Part shown: piece after piece, positions 9,724-17,524 of the stretch
Position numbering within the stretch: the first letter of the stretch is position 1
How the letters are laid out: every line of letters starts with the position of its first letter
Position numbers and translations under genes: made by a program
The notes under the pieces: generated by a model
What the model was told of the DNA's origin: nothing
The model's database searches: none
What the model saw: the letters and a program-made list of their open reading frames with translations, nothing else
NCBI GenBank assembly: GCA_045345765.1
Contig: CP148265.1
Location: 1,860,001 to 1,924,000 of the forward strand
Length of the DNA stretch: 64,000 nucleotides
Source: JAOARY01 sp045345765
GTDB taxonomy: Bacteria; Bacillota; Clostridia; Peptostreptococcales; Peptostreptococcaceae
Reading direction: 5' to 3'

Positions 9724-10668
9724 TTGAAGGAAATTTACTGTGGTGTTGATATTGGAGGCACAAAGATTAATGTGGGTTTGGTTACTAAAGATGGTGAGGT
9801 TTTAATAGATGAAAAATTTGAAACTAAATCAGAACTTGGGGAAGATTATTCTATAAATAATATCAAAAATAGCATAGATAAATTATTAAAAGAGAAAAAT
9901 TTTGAGATAGGAGATTTAAGAGGAATAGGAATAGGAAGTCCAGGTCCTTTAGATAGTAAAGAAGGAATAATAATAGATGCTTGTAATTTGAAGCCTTGGA
10001 AGAATGTTAGAATAGTTGATGAACTAGAGAAAAAATATAAAGATATTCCTATAAAATTACAAAATGATGCTAATGTTGCTACATTAGGAGAGTATTTATA
10101 TGGTTGTGGAAAAGAATGTGATAATTTTGTATATATAACTGTGAGTACTGGAGTTGGGGGTGGTGCAGTTGTAGATCATAAATTACAAGTAGGGTCAAAT
10201 TCGAATGCTTTTGAAGTTGGACATACGATTATAAATTTAAATGGACGTAAGTGTAATTGTGGGAATAATGGTTGTTTAGAAGCGTATGCTTCTGGTACTG
10301 CTATTGCTAAAATTGCAAATGAAAGAGCTAAGAATGAGGATACCAAAATGAGCAAAAATGGAGACCTAATAGCTAAAGATGTTTTTGATTATGCGAAGAA
10401 AGATGATAAATTAGCTTTGGATATTATAAAAAATGAAGGTTTTTATTTAGGGGTAGGTTTATTTAACGTAATCGCTTTATACAATCCAGATATAATAGCT
10501 GTTGGAGGTGGAGTATCTAATGCATTAGATATGTTCTATGATGAAGTGCAAAAAACACTTGATAAAATGTCTTTAGATGCAAGTAAAAAGGCTTGTAAGA
10601 TAGTTAAAGCAACAAGAAAAGATTGTGGTCTTATTGGTGCGGCAGCTTTAAGTTTTTATTTAGATTAG
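9724..10668 (+). CDS. ROK-family sugar kinase (glucokinase-like)
   Basis: Cytosolic ATP-dependent kinase of 314 aa with no helix-turn-helix, so a kinase rather than a ROK repressor. It has the phosphate loop GVDIGGTKI, the catalytic aspartate in LQNDANVATLGE, the loop VSTGVGGG and the ROK zinc site: a GH motif (EVGHTII) followed by CNCGNNGCLE. This matches ROK glucokinases; N-acylmannosamine or other hexose kinases are alternatives. Two TTG starts are possible, at 9706 and 9724, each with an SD; the latter (SD AGAGGTG) gives an N-terminus like that of known glucokinases. It is divergent from xylFGH, suggesting a shared role in sugar use. Confidence 0.88.
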   Translation: MKEIYCGVDIGGTKINVGLVTKDGEVLIDEKFETKSELGEDYSINNIKNSIDKLLKEKNFEIGDLRGIGIGSPGPLDSKEGIIIDACNLKPWKNVRIVDELEKKYKDIPIKLQNDANVATLGEYLYGCGKECDNFVYITVSTGVGGGAVVDHKLQVGSNSNAFEVGHTIINLNGRKCNCGNNGCLEAYASGTAIAKIANERAKNEDTKMSKNGDLIAKDVFDYAKKDDKLALDIIKNEGFYLGVGLFNVIALYNPDIIAVGGGVSNALDMFYDEVQKTLDKMSLDASKKACKIVKATRKDCGLIGAAALSFYLD

Positions 10669-10736
10669 TTATAAAATTAGCTTATTGAATGAACAATATG
10701 AGTTTATATGAAAAAATTAAATAGGAAAAATATAAA

Positions 10737-10785
10737 AGGGCTGTTGTATTAAGAATAAAATTTCTTAATATAACAGCCTATTTGT
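10737..10785. terminator. Strong hairpin terminator, convergent genes
   Basis: A 17-bp nearly perfect stem (GGCTGTTGTATTAAGAA with TTCTTAATATAACAGCC, 6-base loop) lies between the ROK kinase and the convergent sigma-like gene. The same stem sequence is partly shared by hairpins at 27455, 40567 and 46171. Confidence 0.85.
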
Positions 10786-10795
10786 GTTTTTTATA

Positions 10796-11941
10796 TTATT
10801 CTAAATTTTTTATTATTTCTTTTGCTTCATTAATGTCTATATCATAATCAAAAGTCAGTTTGTATAAAACACCATCTTTAGACCAAAGGAGTTCTTTTCT
10901 TTGTTCACCTTTAGTAAGAAGAACATAATGAGTATCTTCATAATCAAAGCTTTTTATTGTAGGTTCTTCTAAAAAGTCGATTTCATATTTTTCTTTTTGA
11001 TTTTCTTCTCTTTGTTGAGTAAAATCAATATTTTTATCTTCGTTTTTATATTGAAGTTTTAATTTTTTATCATCTTGTGAAAAAAATACTTTTGAAAGTT
11101 CATAAGGTAGTTCTTTTAAAGCAAAATCAATAGAGTTAATGACATCATCTAAAGTTGTTTCTACAAAATTATCATTATCAATCGGTTCTTTTATACCATC
11201 ATTATTGTTAGAATTAGTAGTGTTGTTTGTAGATGAATTATTAAATAAATTTGATAAGTCCAAAGAAAATTTATATGGTTTAGTAAGAAAATCTTTTGAC
11301 ATGTAAATCAAAGATATTAATAATATAGTTATTAATAAAAATTTTAAATTTATTTTAAAGCTTTTCTTTCTTAGTTTATTAGAATCATTAAATTCCTTAT
11401 TTAAATAGCTCTTAGGAAATTCAAAATTCTCCATATCTTCTTTTAAAATAACAGATATATCAAAATCTATTTCTTGAATTTTTATTTTTCTCATTTCAAG
11501 CAATTTATATATTTTTTTTCTAAGTATATCTGTTTTAGTTCTAACGCTTTCCTTATTATCATTTAAAATCGTGGACATTTTAGGATAATCATAATTTAGA
11601 TAATATTTAAGAAGTATTAAAAGTCTATAATCTAAATCTAAATCTTTATATAATTCCAAAACTTTTTTTAAATCATCTGAATACTCGGCTTTTATAGGAT
11701 CTGAATTAACATCTTTATTATATTTTGAGACTATCTCTAAAAAAATCAAAAATATCCAAGATCTAAAATTATCTTCTGTTTGTAATTCCTCAATATGGTC
11801 AAAAGCATGAGCAAAGACTTTATTAGTAAGTTTTTTTGCCATGGATTCGTTCCTAAGTAGATAATAAGAACAATTATACATATGAGGATAATGTTTTTCA
11901 AATAGTTCAAATTCTTGATCTTTATTCATATTGGAATTCAA
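10796..11941 (-). CDS. Sigma-factor-like protein fused to membrane anchor and extracytoplasmic domain
   Basis: A protein of 381 aa in three parts. Residues about 10-75 resemble sigma-70 region 2 of ECF factors (FELFEKHYPHMYNCSYYLLR, then FRSWIFLIFLEIVSKY) and 95-150 resemble region 4, though the latter is weak. A single membrane segment follows (about 199-214), then an Asn/Ser-rich linker (230-250) and a C-terminal domain of about 120 residues ending LLWSKDGVLYKLTFDYDI, reminiscent of DUF4367-type outer domains. The N-terminus would lie in the cytosol. It starts at TTG with SD AGAGGGG 8 bases upstream. It follows an HD-GYP gene by 18 bases, probably in one operon. Whether it initiates transcription or is a degenerate sensor is unknown. 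Confidence 0.65.
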   Translation of the reverse strand: MNSNMNKDQEFELFEKHYPHMYNCSYYLLRNESMAKKLTNKVFAHAFDHIEELQTEDNFRSWIFLIFLEIVSKYNKDVNSDPIKAEYSDDLKKVLELYKDLDLDYRLLILLKYYLNYDYPKMSTILNDNKESVRTKTDILRKKIYKLLEMRKIKIQEIDFDISVILKEDMENFEFPKSYLNKEFNDSNKLRKKSFKINLKFLLITILLISLIYMSKDFLTKPYKFSLDLSNLFNNSSTNNTTNSNNNDGIKEPIDNDNFVETTLDDVINSIDFALKELPYELSKVFFSQDDKKLKLQYKNEDKNIDFTQQREENQKEKYEIDFLEEPTIKSFDYEDTHYVLLTKGEQRKELLWSKDGVLYKLTFDYDIDINEAKEIIKNLE

Positions 11942-11959
11942 TATATCAACCCCTCTTTA

Positions 11960-13087
11960 TTAAGAATATAGGAATTGGCTTATGTGTATTGAGCTATCTT
12001 CATACAAATCAATAAATCCATCATCAGTTAAAACTAAAGGACGTTTAATGTCGTATTTATTAAATTGAACTATTTTAGCCTCTTCTCCTGTAGATAATAT
12101 TACATGTGAACCAACATAAAAATCTGAAAATTTCTTTATAAATATAATTACAATATTCATATCTAATTTAGAAAAATAATCTATTTGTAATTTATATAGA
12201 GCTTCAAAAGGACAATAACTTTCTTTTGAAAGTAAATTTTCAAAAGTATCAGCAACGGCTATTATTTTTCCAAATTGATTTATTTTATCACTCTTAATCA
12301 TCAGAGGATAACCAGAACCATCTTCTCTTTCATGATGTGTAAGTATACCTTGAGCCAATTCATTATTAAGTTCATTACTGTGCAAACTGTTTACAAATTT
12401 AAATCCTTCATGAGGATGTAATTTCATAAGAGTTTCTTCATCTATATCGGGATTTTTTTCTTTAAGCTTAATTTTACCAATATCATGAAGTAAAGCAGCT
12501 TTTGTAAGAGAATCTAATCTACTAGATTTAAAATCTAACCATTTTCCAATCATATTCGCAAGTGCTGCAACATTTAGACTGTGTTTAGATATTTCTTCGC
12601 TCGAATTAGCACCAATCATAACATTTTCTAAGACTGAAGATTGGTATTTAAATTCATCAGATATAAAGGTAGAGACCTTAGAAATATGCTCTTTTAAAAT
12701 TCTATCATTTACACCATCTGAAAACAAGCTAGATTCAATCATTGCAGTAGCTGTTAATATTTTTTCATTAGATATTTTTTGCTCTTCTTTATGAGATAGA
12801 GAAGTTTCGCGGTTAAAACTAATTTGATTGCTTAATTTTATATCTGAATTTTTTGGAATCAAGATGTGTACAAAGTAAAGGTCTGGAATTCTTCTTAATT
12901 GCTTAATTGTAGTTTCTGTTAATTTTGTGCCTTTATCTAGGATAAGAATACCCATTTTGGTATATATTTTTCTTGCTATAATCATCCCTTCTTGGAGTTC
13001 TGATACAGTGACTGTTCTTGACTCGTAATTTGATTCTTCATTTTTGTTTTCTTTAATATCTTTATTTTCATTCATATTCTCATTCAT
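11960..13087 (-). CDS. HD-GYP domain protein, putative c-di-GMP phosphodiesterase
   Basis: Cytosolic protein of 375 aa. After a charged, low-complexity N-terminus and a DUF3391-like segment (ELQEGMIIARKIYTKMGILI), residues about 160-320 form an HD-GYP domain with all key motifs: HSLNVAAL, LLHDIGK, HPHEG, HHEREDGSGYP and VADTFENL. HD-GYP enzymes hydrolyse c-di-GMP at a metal centre. A C-terminal extension (VGSHVILSTGEEAKIV) recurs in its neighbour. The start codon is preceded only by a poor SD (AGAGC) that can be trapped by an upstream loop; a second ATG lies 4 codons in. The gene shares most of its layout with the HD-GYP gene at 13502-14560, so the two arose by duplication. Confidence 0.88.
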   Translation of the reverse strand: MNENMNENKDIKENKNEESNYESRTVTVSELQEGMIIARKIYTKMGILILDKGTKLTETTIKQLRRIPDLYFVHILIPKNSDIKLSNQISFNRETSLSHKEEQKISNEKILTATAMIESSLFSDGVNDRILKEHISKVSTFISDEFKYQSSVLENVMIGANSSEEISKHSLNVAALANMIGKWLDFKSSRLDSLTKAALLHDIGKIKLKEKNPDIDEETLMKLHPHEGFKFVNSLHSNELNNELAQGILTHHEREDGSGYPLMIKSDKINQFGKIIAVADTFENLLSKESYCPFEALYKLQIDYFSKLDMNIVIIFIKKFSDFYVGSHVILSTGEEAKIVQFNKYDIKRPLVLTDDGFIDLYEDSSIHISQFLYS

Positions 13088-13215
13088 AAAAAAAGCTCTA
13101 TAGAAAACTCTATTCGCACATAGTACATAATGACATATCTCTACAATGTCATACCGTGAGCTTGACGGTTTTTCTTCACTTCCTTTCTTAAGGCAAAATA
13201 TATAATTTTGTAGAG
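13088..13215 (-). promoter_or_regulatory. Structured 5' leader with possible pseudoknot
   Basis: On the minus strand the HD-GYP gene is preceded by a leader with three nested pairings. CTCTACAA (13208-13215) pairs perfectly with TTGTAGAG (13139-13146), enclosing a hairpin ACCGT...ACGGT (13153-13169). The loop of that hairpin (AAGCTC, 13158-13163) is complementary to GAGCTT at 13093-13098, just before the start codon. A competing hairpin ATGACAT...ATGTCAT (13130-13152) places TTGTAGAG in its loop, so it excludes the long stem. This geometry suggests a riboswitch-like translational control. I do not recognise the c-di-GMP-I, c-di-GMP-II or another known aptamer consensus. Confidence 0.5.
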
Positions 13216-13422
13216 TATATATTCCACCCTTGATATAATGTATACCAAAACATAAGATTATAAAAAATTATGCTAAATTAACTGAAATTTATTTAAAATT
13301 TAAAATTTAAAAATACTAATTATATTAATTATATCCATTATATCAGAGGAATATTCCATACATATATAATTAATAAGTATTATTTTTTTGAAAATAAAGG
13401 TTTTTGTACTTTATTTTCAAAT

Positions 13423-13468
13423 AAAAAAACCTCTTCTAAATAATTAATTAAAAATAGAAAAGGTTTAA
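13423..13468 (-). terminator. Terminator after second HD-GYP gene
   Basis: On the minus strand AAACCTTTTCTA pairs with TAGAAGAGGTTT and is followed by seven Ts, just downstream of the stop codon of the 13502-14560 gene. The two HD-GYP genes are therefore separate transcription units. Confidence 0.75.
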
Positions 13469-13501
13469 GAAAAGTTATTTATATGAATATTTAGATGCGC
13501 A

Positions 13502-14560
13502 TCAAAATGCAAAATCTTGAATGCTTATATTTTTTATTATAGATAAATCTATAAAAGAATTACCAACCATTACAAGTGGGGTTTTTATATTATTATTTGC
13601 AAAGTGAATTATTTTACCAACTTCACCTGTTGATAATATTACCTTAGAGCCTATATAATAAGTTGAGAATTTTTTTATAAATAATTTCATTATACTTAAA
13701 TCAAGTTTAAGTATATAATCTCTTTCAAGAATTTCAAGTGCTTTAAAAGGATTTAATTTATCTTTTGATATTAAATTTTCAAACACATCAGCAACTGCTA
13801 TTATTTTTGCAAACTGTGGAATTTCATGACCTTGTAATGCAAAAGGATAACCAGAACCATCTTCTCTTTCATGATGCATCAAAATACCTGATGTTATTTC
13901 TTCATCAAAATCATCTATATCAATTATCGTTTCATAACCAAGTTGAGGATGACAATATGATATTTCACTTGCCTTTAAATCTACTATATTTTCATTTAAT
14001 ATATCTATTTTACCAATATCATGAAGCAAAGCGGATTTTATAAGTTTCTTTATTTTATCGTTTGGAAACTTAAGCCATGTACCAATCATAAAACATAAGG
14101 ATGCAACATTTAAAGAATGTCTACATACATCATTTTCTTTTGATTTTAATTTCATTATATTTTCTAAAACTCCAGAATAATCATTGAATTCATCTAATAT
14201 AAAATTAGATACAAATTTAACTTTGTTAGCAATTCTATTATGTGGAGTTTTTATTTGGTATATAGATTCTCTTAGAAGCATTTCTGTATGTTCTATTTTG
14301 ATATCTAGTTTTATATTTTTAGGATCTCTAAAAGTAACTTTATAATTAGCATTGATTTCATAAGATGCATAATCTTGATTTTTATCATCATTAACAATAT
14401 TAATAGAGTCGATTGTTGTCATATTTTTTATTTTATATATGAGACTATCTGTCAAGACACTACCTTTATCTAATAAAACAACACCATTTCTAGTAAATAT
14501 TGCATCTGCGATTTTCATATCAGGTTTTAGATTATCTATAGGAATACGAGTATTTTTCAT
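13502..14560 (-). CDS. HD-GYP domain protein, putative c-di-GMP phosphodiesterase
   Basis: Paralog (352 aa) of the adjacent HD-GYP protein. It has the same N-terminal segment (DNLKPDMKIADAIFTRNGVV), an HD-GYP domain with HSLNVASL, LLHDIGK, a CHPQLG version of the HPxxG motif, HHEREDGSGYP and VADVFENL, and the same C-terminal extension (IGSKVILSTGEVGKII). The catalytic residues appear complete. The frame is open from a GTG at 14569, but that codon is inside the SD AGAGGTG; the ATG at 14560 has correct spacing. It ends at its own terminator and starts about 200 bases from the 14758 gene. It would lower c-di-GMP; its input signal is unknown. Confidence 0.88.
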   Translation of the reverse strand: MKNTRIPIDNLKPDMKIADAIFTRNGVVLLDKGSVLTDSLIYKIKNMTTIDSINIVNDDKNQDYASYEINANYKVTFRDPKNIKLDIKIEHTEMLLRESIYQIKTPHNRIANKVKFVSNFILDEFNDYSGVLENIMKLKSKENDVCRHSLNVASLCFMIGTWLKFPNDKIKKLIKSALLHDIGKIDILNENIVDLKASEISYCHPQLGYETIIDIDDFDEEITSGILMHHEREDGSGYPFALQGHEIPQFAKIIAVADVFENLISKDKLNPFKALEILERDYILKLDLSIMKLFIKKFSTYYIGSKVILSTGEVGKIIHFANNNIKTPLVMVGNSFIDLSIIKNISIQDFAF

Positions 14561-14703
14561 AAAACTCACCTCTTTTAAAATAAAGAAAAATAAATAAACA
14601 ATATTTTGTGATATTTAATTTATGTTTAGGAATTAAAATATAAGAATAAAACTTTTAAAATCAAAGAATTTGGATAAGTATTATATAAGGATTGAATTTA
14701 TAG

Positions 14704-14770
14704 AATGTCAATCTATATAATAAAATAAAACTTCAGATTACTTAAAATTTTATTTTATTATATAGACATT
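14704..14770 (-). terminator. Long hairpin overlapping the stop codon
   Basis: The arms CTATATAATAAAATAAAA and TTTTATTTTATTATATAG, extended by AATGTC and GACATT, form a stem of more than 20 bp around a 23-base loop. It includes the last codons and stop codon of the 14758-15297 gene. It may be a terminator or an mRNA 3'-end protector; it is unusually A+T-rich for either. Confidence 0.6.
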
Positions 14771-15297
14771 GGACTTAAATCTTCTGCTTTGTATTTTTTC
14801 AATAATGAATTTAATTCATACCAATTATCAAATGCTTCTTCATAAAGACCTTCTTCTTCGTTTGTAACAGCACTTTGATAATGTTTTTGTATTTTTGAAA
14901 GATCTTCTAATAAAATATCTTTTATAGGCAAATCTTTTATAAATTCATTAAATGAAGGATATTTAAATGTAGAGTTTAATTTTATATTTTTTGTATTTTT
15001 CATATAATTACAAAGTATATTTGCTATATCAATCCATTTTTCAGAAGAGTTATAAAAATCGTTTTTTTCTTCTAAAAATAGAATTTCATTATATTTATTT
15101 TCTAATTCTATTAAATCAGAGTTTGATATTTTTTCTACAAATTTTTGTGCAAATTCGCTCATAAACTCTTCGAATGATTTTTTCTTTTTAAAGTACATCT
15201 TATCTTCCTTATTAGTTTGAATTATTTTGAAATTAGATAATTCATTAAGCATTAAAGATGAAGATAAAGATAATGACAGAAACTTTTCATAAGTCAT
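14758..15297 (-). CDS. Unrecognised soluble helical protein, 179 aa
   Basis: I do not recognise this protein. It has no signal peptide or membrane segment, is rich in Lys, Glu, Asn and Leu, and appears mostly helical, with acidic stretches (NEEEGLYEEAFDNWYELNSL) that resemble a single TPR-like helical pair. The ATG is preceded by the strong SD AGAAAGGAG, which sits directly behind an intrinsic-terminator hairpin, suggesting attenuation. It is divergent from an orphan response regulator and next to two HD-GYP genes, so a signalling or envelope role is possible but unproven. Confidence 0.7.
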   Translation of the reverse strand: MTYEKFLSLSLSSSLMLNELSNFKIIQTNKEDKMYFKKKKSFEEFMSEFAQKFVEKISNSDLIELENKYNEILFLEEKNDFYNSSEKWIDIANILCNYMKNTKNIKLNSTFKYPSFNEFIKDLPIKDILLEDLSKIQKHYQSAVTNEEEGLYEEAFDNWYELNSLLKKYKAEDLSPMSI

Positions 15298-15314
15298 AAT
15301 ATTTTCTCCTTTCT

Positions 15315-15347
15315 AAAAAAAATATTAGAGAGGGAAGTCCCTCTCTA
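15315..15347 (-). terminator. Attenuator-like hairpin in 5' leader
   Basis: On the minus strand TAGAGAGGGA pairs with TCCCTCTCTA, followed by AATATTTTTTTT and then immediately by the SD of the 14758-15297 gene. This is a textbook intrinsic terminator, but no gene lies upstream that it could serve, so it probably acts within the leader of the 179-aa protein gene. A second hairpin ATCTTATGCACATAAGAT lies about 30 bases further upstream. Confidence 0.75.
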
Positions 15348-15523
15348 GGGGTCAAATGAAGTGAATTAATTATCTTATGTGCATAAGATATCACTATTAA
15401 AAGGAATTAAGAAATCAAACTACATATAAATGTAATAATAAATTATTAATCATTTTATGCGAGGAATAAAAAAGGTTTTAATAAAATTATTGTTGATTTC
15501 CTTAGTTATATAATACTAAATTG

Positions 15524-15600
15524 TTTTGTACTTTTTATGACTAAGTTATGAAGTTTTTTAGTTTTTTAATACATAAAGAGTACACAAAAAGTACACAAAT
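15524..15600. promoter_or_regulatory. Direct repeats likely bound by the orphan response regulator
   Basis: GTACACAAA occurs twice, at 15580-15588 and 15591-15599, exactly 11 bases apart, the spacing used by OmpR/PhoB-type dimers. A related inverted copy (TTTTGTACTTTTT) lies at 15524-15536. The site is between the divergent regulator gene and the 179-aa protein gene and about 60 bases upstream of the regulator start, suggesting autoregulation. Confidence 0.5.
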
Positions 15601-15658
15601 GCCGAATAATAACTTATAATTAAAATATATAATACATAATAACCTAAAGGAGTTTTAA

Positions 15659-16336
15659 ATGATGAAGGGAAAAGTTCTAATAATTGAAGATGATAAATTC
15701 ATAAGAACTATAACAAGAGATTGTTTTTTAGAAGAGCGATTTGAAGTTATAGAAACTTCTACAGGTAAGGATGGTTTCGATACTTTTGATGAGACAATTG
15801 ACTTAGTGATATTAGACATAATGTTACCTGATCTTGATGGATGGTCTGTATGTAAAAGAATAAGGGCTATTTCTGATGTGCCTATTATAATTCTTACTGC
15901 TAGGAGTGAAGATGAGGACAAATTAATGGGGTTTGAACTTATGGCAGATGATTATGTTACAAAACCTTTTAGCCCTGCTGTTTTAGTTGCTAGAGCAAAA
16001 GTTCTTATAAAAAGAGCTAGGGGAAATATTTTAGGAGAAAAGGATTATATCGAAAAATCAGGAATAGTTGTGAACAAAAGTTCAAGAGAAGTAAAAATTA
16101 ATGATGAAAGCCTTGAACTACCACCTAAAGAATTTGATATACTAATATATCTTATGGAGAACGAAGGAAGAGTGCTTTCAAGAGATATGATATTAAAAAC
16201 CATTTGGGGTTATGATTATTTTGGTGATATGAGAGTTGTGGATACTCATATTAAAAAACTAAGAAAAGTTTTAAAAGACAAAGCTGGTTTTATAAAAACT
16301 GTATTTGGTGTTGGATATAAATTTGAAGTTAAATAA
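15659..16336 (+). CDS. OmpR-family response regulator, orphan
   Basis: Two-domain response regulator of 225 aa. The receiver domain (1-120) shows the acidic pocket EDD (10-12), phosphoacceptor Asp53 (VILDIMLPD), Thr80 and Lys102 (DDYVTKPF). The C-terminal winged helix (about 130-225) carries the OmpR hallmarks LELPPKEFDILIYLMENEGR and VVDTHIKKLRKVL and ends KTVFGVGYKFEV. The SD AAAGGAG precedes two consecutive ATGs; the first is used here. No histidine kinase is adjacent on either side, so its partner must be elsewhere. A hairpin terminator follows. Direct repeats upstream suggest it controls itself and perhaps the divergent 179-aa protein gene. Confidence 0.93.
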   Translation: MMKGKVLIIEDDKFIRTITRDCFLEERFEVIETSTGKDGFDTFDETIDLVILDIMLPDLDGWSVCKRIRAISDVPIIILTARSEDEDKLMGFELMADDYVTKPFSPAVLVARAKVLIKRARGNILGEKDYIEKSGIVVNKSSREVKINDESLELPPKEFDILIYLMENEGRVLSRDMILKTIWGYDYFGDMRVVDTHIKKLRKVLKDKAGFIKTVFGVGYKFEVK

Positions 16337-16354
16337 TAATTGGGTTTAACCCTT

Positions 16355-16400
16355 TTATTTTTAACTTTCTTTTTTGTTTATAAAGGAAGTTAAAAATAAA
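16355..16400 (+). terminator. Terminator of the orphan regulator gene
   Basis: The stem TTATTTTTAACTT pairs with AAGTTAAAAATAA across about 18 bases. It lies just after the response regulator gene and ends its transcript; its U-run is weak, so termination may be partial. Confidence 0.55.
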
Positions 16401-16613
16401 TATAAATAAAATTCGAGATAAAAATTTATAAAAAATAATAAATAATTTATAAAAAATTTTTTTATAGTATTATATAAATTTTTTAATTTATATAATACTT
16501 TGTTAAAAAAAAATTAAAATAATCAATTTTGATTATTGATTATAAAAAAAACAAGGAAAAAAGTTTTGCGATATTATTAAATTAAAAAAAATATAGCTAA
16601 AAAAATAAGTAAA

Positions 16614-16672
16614 TTTAGGAAAAATCCCTAAAACAAACTTTGGTTGGTGAAAACTTAAGAAAAATTCCTAAA
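16614..16672. promoter_or_regulatory. Two dyads, candidate upstream activator sites
   Basis: TTTAGGAAAAATCCCTAAA (16614-16632) and CTTAAGAAAAATTCCTAAA (16654-16672) are two copies of the same imperfect 19-bp inverted repeat with centres exactly 40 bp apart, close to four helical turns. They lie 160-220 bp upstream of the sigma-54 promoter, the usual distance for enhancer sites. The activator encoded at 23317 is the obvious candidate to bind them. Confidence 0.6.
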
Positions 16673-16832
16673 ATAAGTTGTTAAAAATAAATCGAATATA
16701 GAAATATTCTGAAATTTTCAAAATCACAATAATTGAATATATTATGTTTTTGAAGTATAATTATTGAAAAAGCTTGTGTTATAAGTTTTTTTTATAAAAA
16801 AAATATAATAAAAGGTTTTCCTAAAGAAATCT

Positions 16833-16849
16833 TTGGCACGATTATTGTT
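16833..16849 (+). promoter_or_regulatory. Sigma-54 (RpoN) -24/-12 promoter of glycerol island
   Basis: TTGGCACGATTATTGTT matches the sigma-54 consensus TGGCAC-N5-TTGCW with one change (TTGTT for TTGCT). Transcription should begin near 16860, about 17 bases before the glpP ATG. It fits the presence of a sigma-54 activator at the end of the same gene cluster. Confidence 0.75.
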
Positions 16850-16876
16850 AATATATAAAAGCGAGGGTAATAAAAT

Positions 16877-17443
16877 ATGAAGTCAAAATTTATAGAAACT
16901 ATAGAATTAAATCCTATAATAAATGCAATAACAGATGAGGAAAAACTAAATTTATCATTAAAATCTTCTGGTAAGATAGTATTTTTGCTAACAGGAAGTA
17001 TATTTAATTTAGAAGAAACAATAGAAAAAGTAAAAAAGGCGAACAATCTTGTATTTGTCCATATTGATTTGATGGAAGGCTTTTCAAAAGATAAGGTTGC
17101 ACTTAATTATATTATAAATAAGATGAAACCAGATGGAATTATAAGTACAAGACCAAATATTATATCTTTTGCAAAAAAGAATAATATATTTGCAATACAA
17201 AGATTTTTTATGTTAGATAGCTTGTCTTTAGATACAGCAATTCATTCTATAAAGCAAAATAGACCTGATGCTGTTGAAATAATGCCAGGAATAATACCTT
17301 CAATAGTAGAAAAAATCTACAAGGAAACAAAAATTCCTATAATAACTGGTGGTCTTATTATGACTAAAGATGATGTTATTAATTCTTTAAAGGCTGGAGC
17401 AATAGGAGTGTCTACAAGCAAGGTGGATATTTGGGAAATGTAG
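16877..17443 (+). CDS. glpP: Glycerol-3-phosphate-responsive antiterminator
   Basis: Cytosolic RNA-binding regulator of 188 aa of the GlpP family, a TIM-barrel-like protein that binds glycerol-3-phosphate and then lets RNA polymerase read through leader terminators of glp genes. Family stretches visible are ITDEEKLNLSLKSSGKIVFL, FVHIDLMEGFSKD, GIISTRPNIISFAKKNN, AIQRFFMLDSLSLD and the C-terminal GGLIMTKDDVINSLKAGA. First gene after the sigma-54 promoter. A terminator hairpin follows its stop codon by 4 bases and precedes the transporter-like genes; a second one precedes the dehydrogenase gene, as expected for its targets. Confidence 0.93.
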   Translation: MKSKFIETIELNPIINAITDEEKLNLSLKSSGKIVFLLTGSIFNLEETIEKVKKANNLVFVHIDLMEGFSKDKVALNYIINKMKPDGIISTRPNIISFAKKNNIFAIQRFFMLDSLSLDTAIHSIKQNRPDAVEIMPGIIPSIVEKIYKETKIPIITGGLIMTKDDVINSLKAGAIGVSTSKVDIWEM

Positions 17444-17447
17444 TTTG

Positions 17448-17490
17448 AAAAAGTGAATATAAAAAAATATATTCACTTTTTATATATATT
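17448..17490 (+). terminator. Terminator between glpP and transporter genes, likely GlpP-controlled
   Basis: A perfect 14-bp stem (AAAAAGTGAATATA with TATATTCACTTTTT, loop of six A) followed by a T-rich run. It lies inside the presumed operon, so it would block the downstream glycerol genes unless antitermination occurs. I could not define the GlpP recognition bases. Confidence 0.75.
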
Positions 17491-17524
17491 TTTTAATAAA
17501 ATAAAAAATGAGGTGAAGTCTTTT

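Noticed and set aside
13144..13183. Twelve-codon frame MKKNRQAHGMTL in the HD-GYP leader (minus strand)
   Set aside because: Its GTG is only 1-2 bases from the purine-rich SD-like AAAGGA and it overlaps the switch-like stems; a leader peptide is possible but not supported.
15500..15600. CRISPR-like short repeats
   Set aside because: Only two nine-base copies 11 bases apart; this suits regulator sites. No CRISPR array or cas gene was seen in the window.
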